Origin: Sphingopyxis sp. Root154
Lineage (GTDB): Bacteria > Pseudomonadota > Alphaproteobacteria > Sphingomonadales > Sphingomonadaceae
DNA: 64,000 nucleotides
Direction: 5' to 3'
NCBI RefSeq assembly: GCF_001427105.1
Contig: NZ_LMGI01000002.1
Location: 1,592,651-1,656,650 of the forward strand
The position numbers and the translations under genes were made by a program. The notes under the pieces were generated by a model. It was not told the origin of the DNA. It did not search any database and saw only the letters and a list, made by a program, of their open reading frames with translations. How positions within the stretch are numbered: position 1 is the first letter of the stretch; every line of letters begins with the position of its first letter. Below, in pieces: positions 26,301 to 35,153 of the stretch.

Positions 26301-26636
26301 ATTCGGTCCCTCTTCATGACGGCGGAGCGAGCGAGTCGCTGCCGGTTTGCTTTGCCGTGCAGTGACCGCTCGGACGCTGGAGCCCCCGCGGCGACTGAGA
26401 AATGAAACCGGCATCACCGCGCAATAACGCGGGCCACCACCCCTGGAAAAATCCCAGACGATATGCCGATGCGTAGCCAAGCAAGGTCGGGTTCGAACGT
26501 GGGGACGCCGTGCCGAGCAGCGCTTGGGTGAGGCCCGATAACATAAAAACCGTGTGGGCTGACCAAAAATCGTCGAAGCCGACTTTACGCGAAGAATCTG
26601 GGGGCACATACGGCATGAACCGTCAATCAGGGGGAC
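26301..26636. other. Divergent leader region between the MetY-like gene and nitronate monooxygenase
   Basis: 336 bases without a convincing gene. Open frames through it are extensions of the MetY-like gene in frame but without homology. It contains the inverted repeat at 26341-26412. I could not match it to a known SAM or SAH riboswitch consensus. Confidence 0.5.
26341..26412 (-). promoter_or_regulatory. Candidate structured leader of the MetY-like gene
   Basis: GCCGGTTT (26341-26348) and AAACCGGC (26405-26412) would close a 72-nt domain by an 8-bp stem in the minus-strand transcript, ending about 40 bases before the TTG start. The inside is G+C-rich and could fold further. A cis-regulatory RNA sensing methionine-cycle metabolites is possible because genes of this family often have one, but the match to any known class is not visible. 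Confidence 0.3.
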
Positions 26637-27635
26637 ATGATGCGTACCACGATCTGCGATCAGCTCGGTATTGAGGTGCCGATCATTCAAGCGCCGATGG
26701 GCGGTGCGAGTTGCCCGGCGCTGGCAGCCGCGGTCAGCAACGCGGGAGGATTGGGGATGCTCGCCCTGTCATGGCACTCTCCCGACGGCGTACGCGAGGA
26801 AATCCGTCGCACAAAGATGCTTACATCGCGCCCCTTTGGCGTGAATCTCATTCTCGCATTCCCCCAGGATGAGCGACTAGCCGTGTGTCTTGAAGAGGGG
26901 GTGCCGCTGATTTCCTTCTTCTGGGGCGATCCGGCGCCGTTCGTCGAGCGCGTGCATGAGGCGGGAGCGCTCGTTGCTTCAACGGTCAGCTCTGCCGCCG
27001 AAGCGCGTCTGGCAGCTCGCGCCGGGGTCGATATTCTGGTGGCGCAAGGTTGGGAGGCCGGCGGGCATGTGCGCGGCGAGATCGCAACGCTTCCCCTGGT
27101 GCGATCGGTGGTCGAAGCCGTGGGTTCACGCCCTGTGCTGGCAGCAGGCGGCATCGTCGACGGCGCTGGCGTTGCGGCAATATTGGCAATGGGGGCCTCG
27201 GGCGCCTGGGTCGGGACGCGCTTTCTCGCTAGCGAGGAAGCGTCAGTGCATCCGCGCTACCAGGAACTGTTGCTGGCGGCGGATGAAACGGCGACCGTGC
27301 ACACGAGCCTGTTCGACATCGGGTGGCCTGACGCCCCGCACCGCATATTGCGCAACTCGACCTATGAAATGTGGGAGGCAGCGGGACATCCGGTAACGGG
27401 GGCGCGGCCGGGCGAAAATGAAACGCTGGCGACAGGATCCTTCGGTCGGATGCTTAGATATAGCTCCACCACCCCTGGACCCGATGCCGAAGGCGACATC
27501 GAAGGGCTGTCGCTCTGGTCGGGTCAAGGCGTCGGACGCGTTGAGACGATCCTCCCTGCGGCCGCTATCGTCAGAGAATTGACCGAAGATTGCGACAGGA
27601 TATTGCGGGATCTTGCGCGGTCGGCCGCAGCCTGA
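26637..27635 (+). CDS. Nitronate monooxygenase / NPD-like FMN oxidoreductase
   Basis: 332 residues of the 2-nitropropane dioxygenase family, a TIM barrel binding FMN. Seen: PIIQAPMGGASCPALAAAVSNAGGLGMLAL at the N-terminus, GWEAGGHVRG with the conserved Gly-Gly-His, VLAAGGIVDG and GASGAWVGTRFLASEEA. Class I nitronate monooxygenases oxidise alkyl nitronates to carbonyls and nitrite. Given the amine and nitrile genes around, detoxifying nitro compounds fits, but several family members are only NADH:quinone reductases. Start ATG at 26637 after GGGGGAC; a second ATG follows three bases on. Confidence 0.88.
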   Translation: MMRTTICDQLGIEVPIIQAPMGGASCPALAAAVSNAGGLGMLALSWHSPDGVREEIRRTKMLTSRPFGVNLILAFPQDERLAVCLEEGVPLISFFWGDPAPFVERVHEAGALVASTVSSAAEARLAARAGVDILVAQGWEAGGHVRGEIATLPLVRSVVEAVGSRPVLAAGGIVDGAGVAAILAMGASGAWVGTRFLASEEASVHPRYQELLLAADETATVHTSLFDIGWPDAPHRILRNSTYEMWEAAGHPVTGARPGENETLATGSFGRMLRYSSTTPGPDAEGDIEGLSLWSGQGVGRVETILPAAAIVRELTEDCDRILRDLARSAAA

Positions 27636-27740
27636 CGGAGTTCCGGCGGGCAAGGCTTCGACAAAGCCGGATTATTGCGCATTGCCGCTGACGGCATATC
27701 ACCCTTGGCGCCGCCCGATCTGTCGGCGACGCCTCCCCCT

Positions 27741-28394
27741 TCAACGCGACGTGGAGCGTTGGCCAGGTGACGCTAAGTCCCGCGCAGGAAGTGGGCCATG
27801 GATGACACCTGCCAAGATCAGGTCGACATAGCTGGCGGACGGTGCCCAAGGATATTCGCTGACGGTAATCCTCATGTGCGCGATGCCGGTGAGAGCGCAG
27901 TTCAACGCCTCGGCCGCGGCGGTGCAGTCGATATCCGGCGTTCCGCGCGCCGCGGCAATCAAGGGCGCCAGGCGCATGTAGGATGCCACGACATCGGTCT
28001 CGGAGATGTACCAATTGGGATCCCCGCGCTCGCGGCGATCTTCGACGAGAAACACGAGGCGATAGAGATCCGGATGCTCCAGCCAATAGTCGACGATGCT
28101 GTTGGCCACGAGGCTCAAGCGCTGGACCGGTTCCGCCGGGGCGCGCTCCGCCTTCCGCATAGCCGCGAACAAAGGGTCGAAGGCCATCGACCAGAGGGCA
28201 CGAACGATGGCGATCTTGTTGGGAAAATAGCCATATAGCGTCATGGTGGGCAAGCCGACACGCTTCGCGATGAGGCGCATGCTCAGTCCTTGCACGCCTT
28301 TTTCCTCGTACAGCTCGCGCGCGACCGCGACGATCCGCTGCCGGGTGAGGTCGCGTACATCGACGCGCGCTTCTGCATTTTTCGACTCTGCCAA
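27741..28394 (-). CDS. TetR-family transcriptional regulator
   Basis: 217 residues; helix-turn-helix TRQRIVAVARELYEEKGVQGLSMRLIAKRVGLPTMTLYGYFPNKIAIV (about 17-64), then an all-helical ligand domain of the WHG/TetR_C type (VQRLSLVANSIVDYWLEHPDLYRLVF). It is divergent from the flavin amine oxidase gene with repeated GCGTA/TACGC half-sites between, so it probably controls that gene and itself. Confidence 0.92.
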   Translation of the reverse strand: MAESKNAEARVDVRDLTRQRIVAVARELYEEKGVQGLSMRLIAKRVGLPTMTLYGYFPNKIAIVRALWSMAFDPLFAAMRKAERAPAEPVQRLSLVANSIVDYWLEHPDLYRLVFLVEDRRERGDPNWYISETDVVASYMRLAPLIAAARGTPDIDCTAAAEALNCALTGIAHMRITVSEYPWAPSASYVDLILAGVIHGPLPARDLASPGQRSTSR

Positions 28395-28425
28395 AACCGT
28401 TTCCTTGACGCTCTGTCATTCCTAG

Positions 28426-28449
28426 GCGTATGCATCGGTACGCGTACGG
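28426..28449. promoter_or_regulatory. GCGTA/TACGC repeats with GTACGCGTACGG between tetR and amine oxidase
   Basis: GCGTA (28426-28430), TACGC (28439-28443) and a second GCGTA (28442-28446) give overlapping inverted repeats; the core GTACGCGTAC (28438-28447) is a perfect 10-bp palindrome. The 12-mer GTACGCGTACGG is also at 18874-18885. Location between a tetR gene and its divergent neighbour makes it the probable TetR operator. Confidence 0.55.
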
Positions 28450-28507
28450 ACATAAACCTCGGCGCACCGGAGTCTACAGGCTTTGGCGCCAATGCATGAG
28501 AGTGACA

Positions 28508-29962
28508 ATGGACCGGGAGAAAAAGAAGATCTCACGTCGTCAAGCCATCGCAGTCACCGCCGGAGCCGCAACCGTGGCTGGTCTCGGGCCGACCGCGGCG
28601 TCGGCATCTGCTACAAAACAGACCATGGTCGATGTGGTCGTGGTGGGCGCTGGGTTCGCAGGCCTCACCGCCGCGCGGGCGCTGCGCAAAGCCGGACGCT
28701 CGGTCGTTGTGCTCGAAGCGGACAACCGCGTCGGGGGCCGCACGAAACCAGCGACGCTGGCCGGCGAAAGGATCGACATCGGTGGCCAATGGGTGGGCCC
28801 CACCCAAACGCATCTCCTCGCGCTGGCGGCGCATTATGGGGTCACGACCGAGCAGCAATATGATTTCGGCGACAATGTGATCGATATCTGCGGTCGCAAG
28901 GCGCGATACAAGGGGGAAACTCCGGGCCTCGCCCCGGCCGATCTTGAAGAATTCGGCGGTATTGTCGCGAAACTTGATAGCCTCGCCGGGGAAATCGAGA
29001 TGCCGCGGCCCTGGCTGGCGCCTTCGGCAGCCGAATGGGATGCCCAGACGGTGGAAAGCTGGATCCGAGCGAACACGACTGGCGAACCCACTCGTGAAAT
29101 GTTGCGCGGGGTCACGCGCGCCGTCTTTTCGTGCGAAGCGAACGAAATTTCCTTCCTCTTCTACCTCGCCTATATTGCATCCGCGGGCAGTCTTGAGGCG
29201 CTCATCGGGACACGGGGCGGCGCACAGGACAAGCTTTTCACTGGAAGCGTCTGGCAGATCGCGGCGAAGATGGCTGACGAGCTGGGCGACGCCGTCGTCC
29301 TCGGTTCCCCGGTGTCCCGCATCGAGCAGGACAAGGACGGCGTCACCGTCACGGCGCCGAACGGGACATGGCGAGCGAAGCGCATCATCGTTACTGCGCC
29401 GCCCGCGATGGCGGCGCGCATCGACTATTCGCCGCCCCTTTCGGCGCGCCGCGACGGCCTCTCGCAGCGGATGCCCATGGGCTGTGTGATCAAGGTCGCC
29501 GTCGCGTACAAGACTGCCTTCTGGCGCGAACAGGGATATTCCGGGCTTGTCGTCTCCGACCGGACGGAGTTCGGTCCGTGGTTCGATCGCGGCACCACGC
29601 TCACAAAGGGCGGCGCCCTTGTGGGATTCTTCGACGGCGGGCCGGCGCAGCGCTGGGCCGACAGGTCGGCCGAGGAGCGCCGCGCGCGCGTGCTTGACGA
29701 TATCGCGCTCTACTTTGGGGATGCTGCCCGCTCGCCTGTCGATTATGTCGAAGAGGTCTGGACTCTCTCCGAGCATCATCGCGGCGGTTATGTGGCCGTG
29801 CCCGGACCTGGAGTGCTGACGGGCTTCGGGTCCGCGCTGATCGAGCCGGTGGGGCGCATCCATTGGGCCGGGACCGAGACCGCCGACGCCTGGGTCGGCT
29901 ACATCGACGGCGCCATCCGGTCGGGCGAGCGCGTGGCCGCGGACGTATCGGCCTTGGTGTAG
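28508..29962 (+). CDS. Exported flavin monoamine oxidase
   Basis: 484 residues from ATG 28508 (GAGAG upstream; 28496 is an alternative). A twin-arginine signal is clear: KKISRRQAIAVTAGAATVAG, with cleavage near ASA (about 33). The FAD dinucleotide motif G47-A-G49-F-A-G52 lies in VVVVGAGFAGLTAARALRKAG, with GGRT, and the C-terminal FAD motif WAGTETADAWVGYIDGAIRSGERVAADV. It lacks the cysteine that binds FAD covalently in human MAO. It would oxidise primary or secondary amines to imine/aldehyde with O2, in the periplasm. That makes a second amine-oxidising system in the window beside the TTQ enzyme. Regulated probably by the divergent TetR. Confidence 0.92.
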   Translation: MDREKKKISRRQAIAVTAGAATVAGLGPTAASASATKQTMVDVVVVGAGFAGLTAARALRKAGRSVVVLEADNRVGGRTKPATLAGERIDIGGQWVGPTQTHLLALAAHYGVTTEQQYDFGDNVIDICGRKARYKGETPGLAPADLEEFGGIVAKLDSLAGEIEMPRPWLAPSAAEWDAQTVESWIRANTTGEPTREMLRGVTRAVFSCEANEISFLFYLAYIASAGSLEALIGTRGGAQDKLFTGSVWQIAAKMADELGDAVVLGSPVSRIEQDKDGVTVTAPNGTWRAKRIIVTAPPAMAARIDYSPPLSARRDGLSQRMPMGCVIKVAVAYKTAFWREQGYSGLVVSDRTEFGPWFDRGTTLTKGGALVGFFDGGPAQRWADRSAEERRARVLDDIALYFGDAARSPVDYVEEVWTLSEHHRGGYVAVPGPGVLTGFGSALIEPVGRIHWAGTETADAWVGYIDGAIRSGERVAADVSALV

Positions 29963-30035
29963 CGCTAACCCCGATCATATGAGCTGCCGGAGACGCCCAA
30001 AGGGGTCATCGTTGCGCCGCGGCCACACGCGATAT

Positions 30036-30707
30036 TTACACCACGCAGTTCCGCCCTTCGGTGGGCGACAAGCCGAATGTGGCGCGATACTGGCGCGAGA
30101 AATGGGCCGCGTCAGCGAAACCTGCGTCAAGACCTGCGACGCCCAGGGCCTCCCCTTCGCCGATCAAACGCGCGGCATGCTTCAGCGCTGCCCAGTTTTT
30201 GTACGCGCGAAACGTCATTCCGGTTTTGTGCTTAAACCGCCGCAACATGGTCGTCCGCTCCAGTCGCGCAATCCTGCTTGCCTCGATCTCGCCCAGGCGC
30301 ATCATGGGATCGAAGTCGATCCGGTGCCGGATCGCCGAAATGGCAGGATCGCTTAGGGGCTCGGCAAATCCAAGACAGTCGACAAGATCGGCCGCACTAT
30401 TCACGGACCAGCGATCGATCTGATCTTCCAATATCCGCAGGGCCGGCTTGGGAAGGGCGCGGGCGCCGTGTCCGCGACCCTGATGAGGCGGGAGATAAAT
30501 GACCTCGGCAATGCCGCCATGGAAATCGACAACATGCGCCCAGTTGGGATCGACAAGGATGGCATCGCCCCAAACTGCGCCGTTCGACGTTTCGATCGAC
30601 AGCGAGCGCTCGCGGCCAAAGAGAATGCAGGCCGCGAGATTGGAATGCACCTGCGTTCGTGTTGCCCGCACGCGCACCCGGGCCGTCGCGCCAACCTCTT
30701 CAAGCAT
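30036..30707 (-). CDS. AraC-family transcriptional regulator
   Basis: 223 residues; shorter than the usual 280-320, so the N-terminal sensor is compact (cupin-like SNLAACILFGRERSLSIETSNGAVWGDAILVDPNWAHVVDFHGGIAEVIYLPP). The C-terminal AraC domain is ARLERTTMLRRFKHKTGMTFRAYKNWAALKHAARLIGEGEALGVAGLDAGFADAAHFSRQYRATFGLSP. It is divergent from the small membrane protein gene at 30811, the likely target, with 103 bases between them. Confidence 0.88.
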   Translation of the reverse strand: MLEEVGATARVRVRATRTQVHSNLAACILFGRERSLSIETSNGAVWGDAILVDPNWAHVVDFHGGIAEVIYLPPHQGRGHGARALPKPALRILEDQIDRWSVNSAADLVDCLGFAEPLSDPAISAIRHRIDFDPMMRLGEIEASRIARLERTTMLRRFKHKTGMTFRAYKNWAALKHAARLIGEGEALGVAGLDAGFADAAHFSRQYRATFGLSPTEGRNCVV

Positions 30708-30810
30708 GTTCTTCTACCGCAACATCGCAAACGCACCGTCACGAAATGCACGTTTATTCAAGGATACCGACACCAAAGGCCCTAGGTCCCGATCAACAGG
30801 AGGACCAAAA

Positions 30811-31239
30811 ATGACAAGTCTTGAAAGCGCAAAATTTCTCGCCCTGAGCGGGTCCATTTCGATCTTTTTCTCCGCCTGGATTGGCGTGATCATGTTGTTC
30901 CCCCGCCGTCCGAACCGCGATGCAGGCGAGGCGGGCGGCGTCAATTTCAAGCAGATCGGCGCGGCGCACATCGACTGGATCATGCTCGGTCTGATGCAGG
31001 GACTGGCGGGGCTGCTGATCCTGTTGTTCGCCATCACGCCAGCGCCCTATGTCTTGTGGCTGATGGCATTCGGTGCCTGGCTCAACCCTCTGCCCTATGT
31101 CTTTCGGGCATTTGGCATAAACGCCTTCGTGTTTGCCGGCGGTCCGGTTCAGCGCAGCGCCGCCACGCTGGGCGGCCTTTCGAGCACGGCCATCTTGGTG
31201 AGTTGGTCGCTGATTTTCTTGTCGATTGCGTCGCGTTAA
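30811..31239 (+). CDS. Small four-helix membrane protein
   Basis: 142 residues starting at an ATG with an excellent ribosome site (AGGAGGACC). Four hydrophobic helices can be read: FLALSGSISIFFSAWIGVIML; HIDWIMLGLMQGLAGLLILLFA; PYVLWLMAFGAWLNPLPYVF; SSTAILVSWSLIFLSIA. Polar residues inside the helices include His53 and Asp55. The size and helix number recall small membrane enzymes such as styrene oxide isomerase, where a histidine binds haem, but key residues do not line up convincingly. I do not assign a function. It is probably controlled by the divergent AraC regulator. Confidence 0.8.
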   Translation: MTSLESAKFLALSGSISIFFSAWIGVIMLFPRRPNRDAGEAGGVNFKQIGAAHIDWIMLGLMQGLAGLLILLFAITPAPYVLWLMAFGAWLNPLPYVFRAFGINAFVFAGGPVQRSAATLGGLSSTAILVSWSLIFLSIASR

Positions 31240-31415
31240 CGACAGGGGTTTTTGAAGATATTCGGCAAAGCGCCCGCCTGCCGAAACGGGTCGGCGTATG
31301 CCGGGAAGCAACAGCATCGAGCCCGGCCGATTTCGTGCCCATCGTGCGAAGGCGGGCGTAGGGCGCGACTGCCAATGATCGGTTCGCGAACCAATGGTCG
31401 CTTCCCGCCCCATAG

Positions 31416-31817
31416 CTATTTGCGCTCGACAATGAGCAGCACGCAATCGCCGTCTCCAGCATTTCTGACCTTGTGAATACTGCCTTTCGGATTGAATCCA
31501 GCCTCGCCCTGCTTGCGCTCGAACGCACCGCTTTGTCCGCTTGGAATCTGCCCTTCGAGCTTGCAGTCCGTGAGTGCGTAGTTGACCAGGTCGCCATGGT
31601 GCGTGTGCCACGCGTCGCTCTGCCCCGGTTTCCATCGTCCCAGGATGACCCGAAAATGATCGTCCTCGCCGATCAGCTGGTAAACATCCGGCGAGGCTTC
31701 ATAAGCATGGCTGTTCGCCGACAATGGCAGGGCGATTTGGGCCTGGGCTGCGAGGCCCGCCCCGAAGATCGCTGCGGGCAGGGCGAATGCCCGCAAGACT
31801 GGCCGAATATGTGGCAT
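31416..31817 (-). CDS. Exported cupin-domain protein
   Basis: 133 residues with a signal peptide (FALPAAIFGAGLAAQAQ) and a single cupin barrel: WKPGQSDAWHTHHGDLVNYALTDC (metal-binding histidines), then GEAGFNPKGSIHKVRNAGDGDCVLLIVE. Exported one-domain cupins often bind a metal and a small ligand; no catalytic role can be stated. It follows the thioesterase gene by 12 bases and is surely co-transcribed with it. Confidence 0.85.
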   Translation of the reverse strand: MPHIRPVLRAFALPAAIFGAGLAAQAQIALPLSANSHAYEASPDVYQLIGEDDHFRVILGRWKPGQSDAWHTHHGDLVNYALTDCKLEGQIPSGQSGAFERKQGEAGFNPKGSIHKVRNAGDGDCVLLIVERK

Positions 31818-31829
31818 TGCACATCTCCT

Positions 31830-32336
31830 TCAAGATCGAAGTGGGGGCGCTTCCGTTCCCTTGCGGATGGTGCCGGCGAAGCTGGCGACAATATGTCTGT
31901 CGTCTTCGCCCTGGACGACGAGCCCACGGAGAAAAATCAGGCGCTTGGTCTGGCGTATCATTTCAACAACGGCATCGAGTGGTTCGCCAAGGCGGCCGGC
32001 ACCGACGAATTGCAGCGAGAGATCAAGCGTAACCGAACGCGCCGCGCTGAGCGATCCGAACTGGTGGCATGCGGTGAAGAGGGCGATATCGACGAGGCTC
32101 ACGATAGCTGCGCCATGCACATTGTCGCCGAGATTGCTGTGTTTGCGTTCGGGAACCATCCGCACCCGTGCACGCGGGCGACCGTCTTCGGTCGGACGAT
32201 CTACGCGCACCATCAGCGGCTCGATGGCGCTGTTGAAACGCGTCGACTCGTGGAGGTCCCAGCTCCGCCAGCCGCCGCCGAGTTCCTCGGCGGTAAAATG
32301 CTCGCGGTGGCCCATCTGTTCGGCGCCGTCATTCAT
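31830..32336 (-). CDS. Hotdog-fold acyl-CoA thioesterase (PaaI-like)
   Basis: 168 residues. The hotdog motif is [22 protein letters not shown] (about 68-89), corresponding to the PaaI NxxGxxHGG-type active site with the Asp that activates water, followed by TLDLSLQFVGAGRLGEPLDAVVEMIRQTKRLIFLRG, the usual second strand set. Such enzymes release acids from aromatic or medium-chain acyl-CoA. It lies just downstream of a TonB receptor gene (72 bases) and upstream of the cupin. Confidence 0.85.
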   Translation of the reverse strand: MNDGAEQMGHREHFTAEELGGGWRSWDLHESTRFNSAIEPLMVRVDRPTEDGRPRARVRMVPERKHSNLGDNVHGAAIVSLVDIALFTACHQFGSLSAARSVTLDLSLQFVGAGRLGEPLDAVVEMIRQTKRLIFLRGLVVQGEDDRHIVASFAGTIRKGTEAPPLRS

Positions 32337-32407
32337 GGCTTGGCAGCATCGCTCCCGATTTGTTGCGGATGGGCCGGCGGGGATAAGCCCACCGGCCCGA
32401 AACCGGG

Positions 32408-34819
32408 TCAGAATTTATAGGACAGTTCGACACCATAGGTCCGCGGCGCGCCGTCGATGAGATAGTCCATTCCATAAGCCGACTGGATGTTGATCCCGTA
32501 GGTCACGAAATTCTTGTCGAACAGATTCTTGCCCCAGAGGGCGACCTCCCATCCCGCATCGCTCGACAGGGCAAGACGCCCGTTCACCAGGGCATAGGCC
32601 TTCTGACCGATCCGGTCGTAGCCCGCCTTGTCGTTGTACGCCGAGAACCATTGGCGACTGCGGAACGAGCTGTCGGCATGAAAGCGCAATTCCATTGCTC
32701 CGCCCACCGGCACGGCATAATCGACGGCGACGCTACCCGAATATTTGGGCGCCGAGATCAACCGGTTCCCCGACAGGTCGTTGCCGCTGAGGACAATCTT
32801 CTTGTACTTGGCGTCGAGATAGGTGGCGTTGAGGGCGATCGTCAGCCTGTCGACGGGTGCGACGGTAGCCTCCATCTCGATCCCGCGCAGCCGCGACGCG
32901 CCGGCATTCAGCAACACCGTCGCGATGCCCTGGACATCCTCGAACTGCTGGTTCTTGTAATCATATTGGAACGCCGCGAGGTTCAAGCGCAGTCGCCGAT
33001 CGAGCAAGTCGCTCTTCATCCCGATTTCATAGGCGTCGATCGTCTCGGGGCGGGCATAGGCCGTGTCGTTCGGCTGGCGGAAGAGATAGTGAATCCCCGC
33101 GTTGAAGTTGCCGCTTCGGTAGCCGCGGCTGTAGGTCCCATAGAGCATGACATCGTCGGACGCCTCATATTCGAGCGTGAGCTTCCCGGTAACGCGCTTG
33201 TTGGTGACGAAAAGTTGCGGCGCCGAGGCCGTGGTATAGGGTCCGTCGAGATAGGTGGTCAGACCGGCGTCGAACGCGGCGTCGATGGGGTTCGCCGTCC
33301 CGGCGGTAATATTGCCGGGAATATAGGAGCCGATCGGCGCTCCCCCGCGGCTGGCATAGCGCGAGATATTATAGAAGATCTGACCGTCGCGATCACGCGT
33401 GTACCGCAGGCCGGCAATGACCGCAAAGCGCGGGGTCGCCTGCCAGCGAGTCTCGGTATAGGCCGCATAGCTCTTATGGTTGAGCGTCTGACGGGCCTCA
33501 ATCATGCCGTACTGACTGTAGAAATTGGAGATATAGGCGATCGTCGCCGGATCCGTCGTCCCGAGCAAGGGCAGCAGGCCTTCGAGACCCAGAAGCCGTG
33601 AACGGTAAAGCCAGGCGGTGTTTCGCTGGGCGTTTTTCTCATAGCCGTAGTAGAGGCCGCCAATGAACTTCACGTCGCCGCTGCCCGTGGTGACAAGACG
33701 CAGATCCTGCGAGAAAGCCTTTGTGTCATTGTCGAAATCATGGTCGGCGAGAGCGCCAGCTCCGCCATCGATATCGACGAACAAGCGCTTCTTCGAGCGG
33801 TGGTAGGACGACACCGAGACGATGTCGAAGCTGTCCAGGCCGAGGGTGTTCGTCAGCGTGAGCTTGTCGAAACTGACGCGCAGATATTGCCCGTCGTTGT
33901 CCGATTCGAAATCGCGCCTGCCGAGTGTGGCCGGCCGGGAATAGCCGCTGAGATCCACCCCGACCCCGCCAGGCCCGACAGGTATCGCGCCGATCGGTCG
34001 ATTCATCGCAGGCGTCTGATCCGTTTCGGAATGCGTATAGCGCAGGATCGACTGGAAATTGTCCGACGGTTCGAACACCAGCGTGCCGCGAATGCCCCAA
34101 CTATGCGTTTCGGCCGCGCGTTGCCCCAAATTGACGATGCGCTGATAACCCTCGTCATCTTCGAAATATGCAGCAACGCGCACGGCGAGCTTGCCGGGCA
34201 CAAGGGTGCCCTCAATTCCGCCATCGAGCCGCACCGCCTTGTAATTGCCATATCCGGCCGTGAGATTTCCGGAAATATTGTCGTCGATCCGCGGCGTTCG
34301 CGAAACGAGATTGATGGCACCACCGGTGGTGTTCTTGCCGTAGATCGTGCCTTGCGGGCCCTTGAGAACTTCAACGCGTTCGAGATCGAACAGGTTTGCC
34401 CCGTGCAGGAATGCCTCACCGATGTAAGCTTCGTCCGCATAGACGCCGATTGGGCCCACCTGATTGGCCGTATAGCTGGCCTGGCTGATGCCACGGATGG
34501 CGAAGATGGGCTGGAACTTGCCCAGCACGCCCTGGACCTGCAGGCTCGGCACAAGTGCGGCCAGATCGGCGGCGGAATCGAGGCCGACATTCTCGATCGT
34601 GTCGCGTCCGAGCGCGGTAATGGAAACCGGTACATTCTGCAGATTCTCGGAGCGCCTTTGCGCGGTCACGACGATATCGCCTAGTCCGCCGCTCTCGGAA
34701 GTCTGGGCCTCGCCTTGGGCAGTACCCGCGTCCTGCTTTTCATTGGTCGCGGCGTGGACAACCTGGGGCGCAAGCGCCAGGAAAAGCGCGGTCGTTAAAA
34801 GCAGATTCTTTCTTGGCAT
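32408..34819 (-). CDS. TonB-dependent outer-membrane receptor
   Basis: 803 residues. Signal peptide ending VVHAA (about residue 24), TonB-box-like DIVVTAQRR (48-56), plug motifs VEVLKGPQGTIYGKNTTGGAIN, and a barrel ending TYGVELSYKF. It is more similar in its plug to the receptor at 14584 than to the one at 409. It heads a minus-strand unit with the thioesterase and exported cupin. The ligand is unknown. Confidence 0.94.
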   Translation of the reverse strand: MPRKNLLLTTALFLALAPQVVHAATNEKQDAGTAQGEAQTSESGGLGDIVVTAQRRSENLQNVPVSITALGRDTIENVGLDSAADLAALVPSLQVQGVLGKFQPIFAIRGISQASYTANQVGPIGVYADEAYIGEAFLHGANLFDLERVEVLKGPQGTIYGKNTTGGAINLVSRTPRIDDNISGNLTAGYGNYKAVRLDGGIEGTLVPGKLAVRVAAYFEDDEGYQRIVNLGQRAAETHSWGIRGTLVFEPSDNFQSILRYTHSETDQTPAMNRPIGAIPVGPGGVGVDLSGYSRPATLGRRDFESDNDGQYLRVSFDKLTLTNTLGLDSFDIVSVSSYHRSKKRLFVDIDGGAGALADHDFDNDTKAFSQDLRLVTTGSGDVKFIGGLYYGYEKNAQRNTAWLYRSRLLGLEGLLPLLGTTDPATIAYISNFYSQYGMIEARQTLNHKSYAAYTETRWQATPRFAVIAGLRYTRDRDGQIFYNISRYASRGGAPIGSYIPGNITAGTANPIDAAFDAGLTTYLDGPYTTASAPQLFVTNKRVTGKLTLEYEASDDVMLYGTYSRGYRSGNFNAGIHYLFRQPNDTAYARPETIDAYEIGMKSDLLDRRLRLNLAAFQYDYKNQQFEDVQGIATVLLNAGASRLRGIEMEATVAPVDRLTIALNATYLDAKYKKIVLSGNDLSGNRLISAPKYSGSVAVDYAVPVGGAMELRFHADSSFRSRQWFSAYNDKAGYDRIGQKAYALVNGRLALSSDAGWEVALWGKNLFDKNFVTYGINIQSAYGMDYLIDGAPRTYGVELSYKF

Positions 34820-35153
34820 TATTTCATACTCCCGAGAACATCAGCGGAAAGGCGAACGCTTGCTTCCGGGCGGGGGGAGTCGAAAGGGATGCCGTACGCC
34901 GTACCGCGCCATCTCTGCACGGCATCGCGGCCCGGTTCCTGTCTGCAGGCGCCAATTTTTTGGCCGAGAGTCTCAAAAGTGCTTGCGCGACGCCCATGGA
35001 GAAGATCGCCGGACACATATGTCCGGGAAGGACGGAACGGCCGCAGTGGCCGGTGGCAAATCCGCACGCGGGATGCGCACGGCCGCCGCGGAGCAAGCCG
35101 CTTGTGGCCCTGCGGGTCGGAGGCCGGGTCATCCGCCTCCGAGATCCCGCTCC
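34820..35153. other. Intergenic region, amidase to TonB receptor
   Basis: 334 bases with no recognisable gene. GGGAGT before the receptor ATG is its ribosome site. The one structure is CCGGACA-CATA-TGTCCGG at 35009-35026, a 7-bp stem with a four-base loop, about 130 bases after the amidase stop. It could be an operator of the receptor gene or a terminator. Confidence 0.45.

Noticed and set aside
26301..26636. SAM-I, SAM-II or SAH riboswitch ahead of the MetY-like gene
   Set aside because: I looked for the conserved cores of these classes and could not place them; only a generic 8-bp stem is left.
31381..31392. Palindrome GGTTCGCGAACC downstream of the small membrane protein
   Set aside because: Short, lies between convergent genes where no promoter is expected, and has no loop for a hairpin; likely chance.
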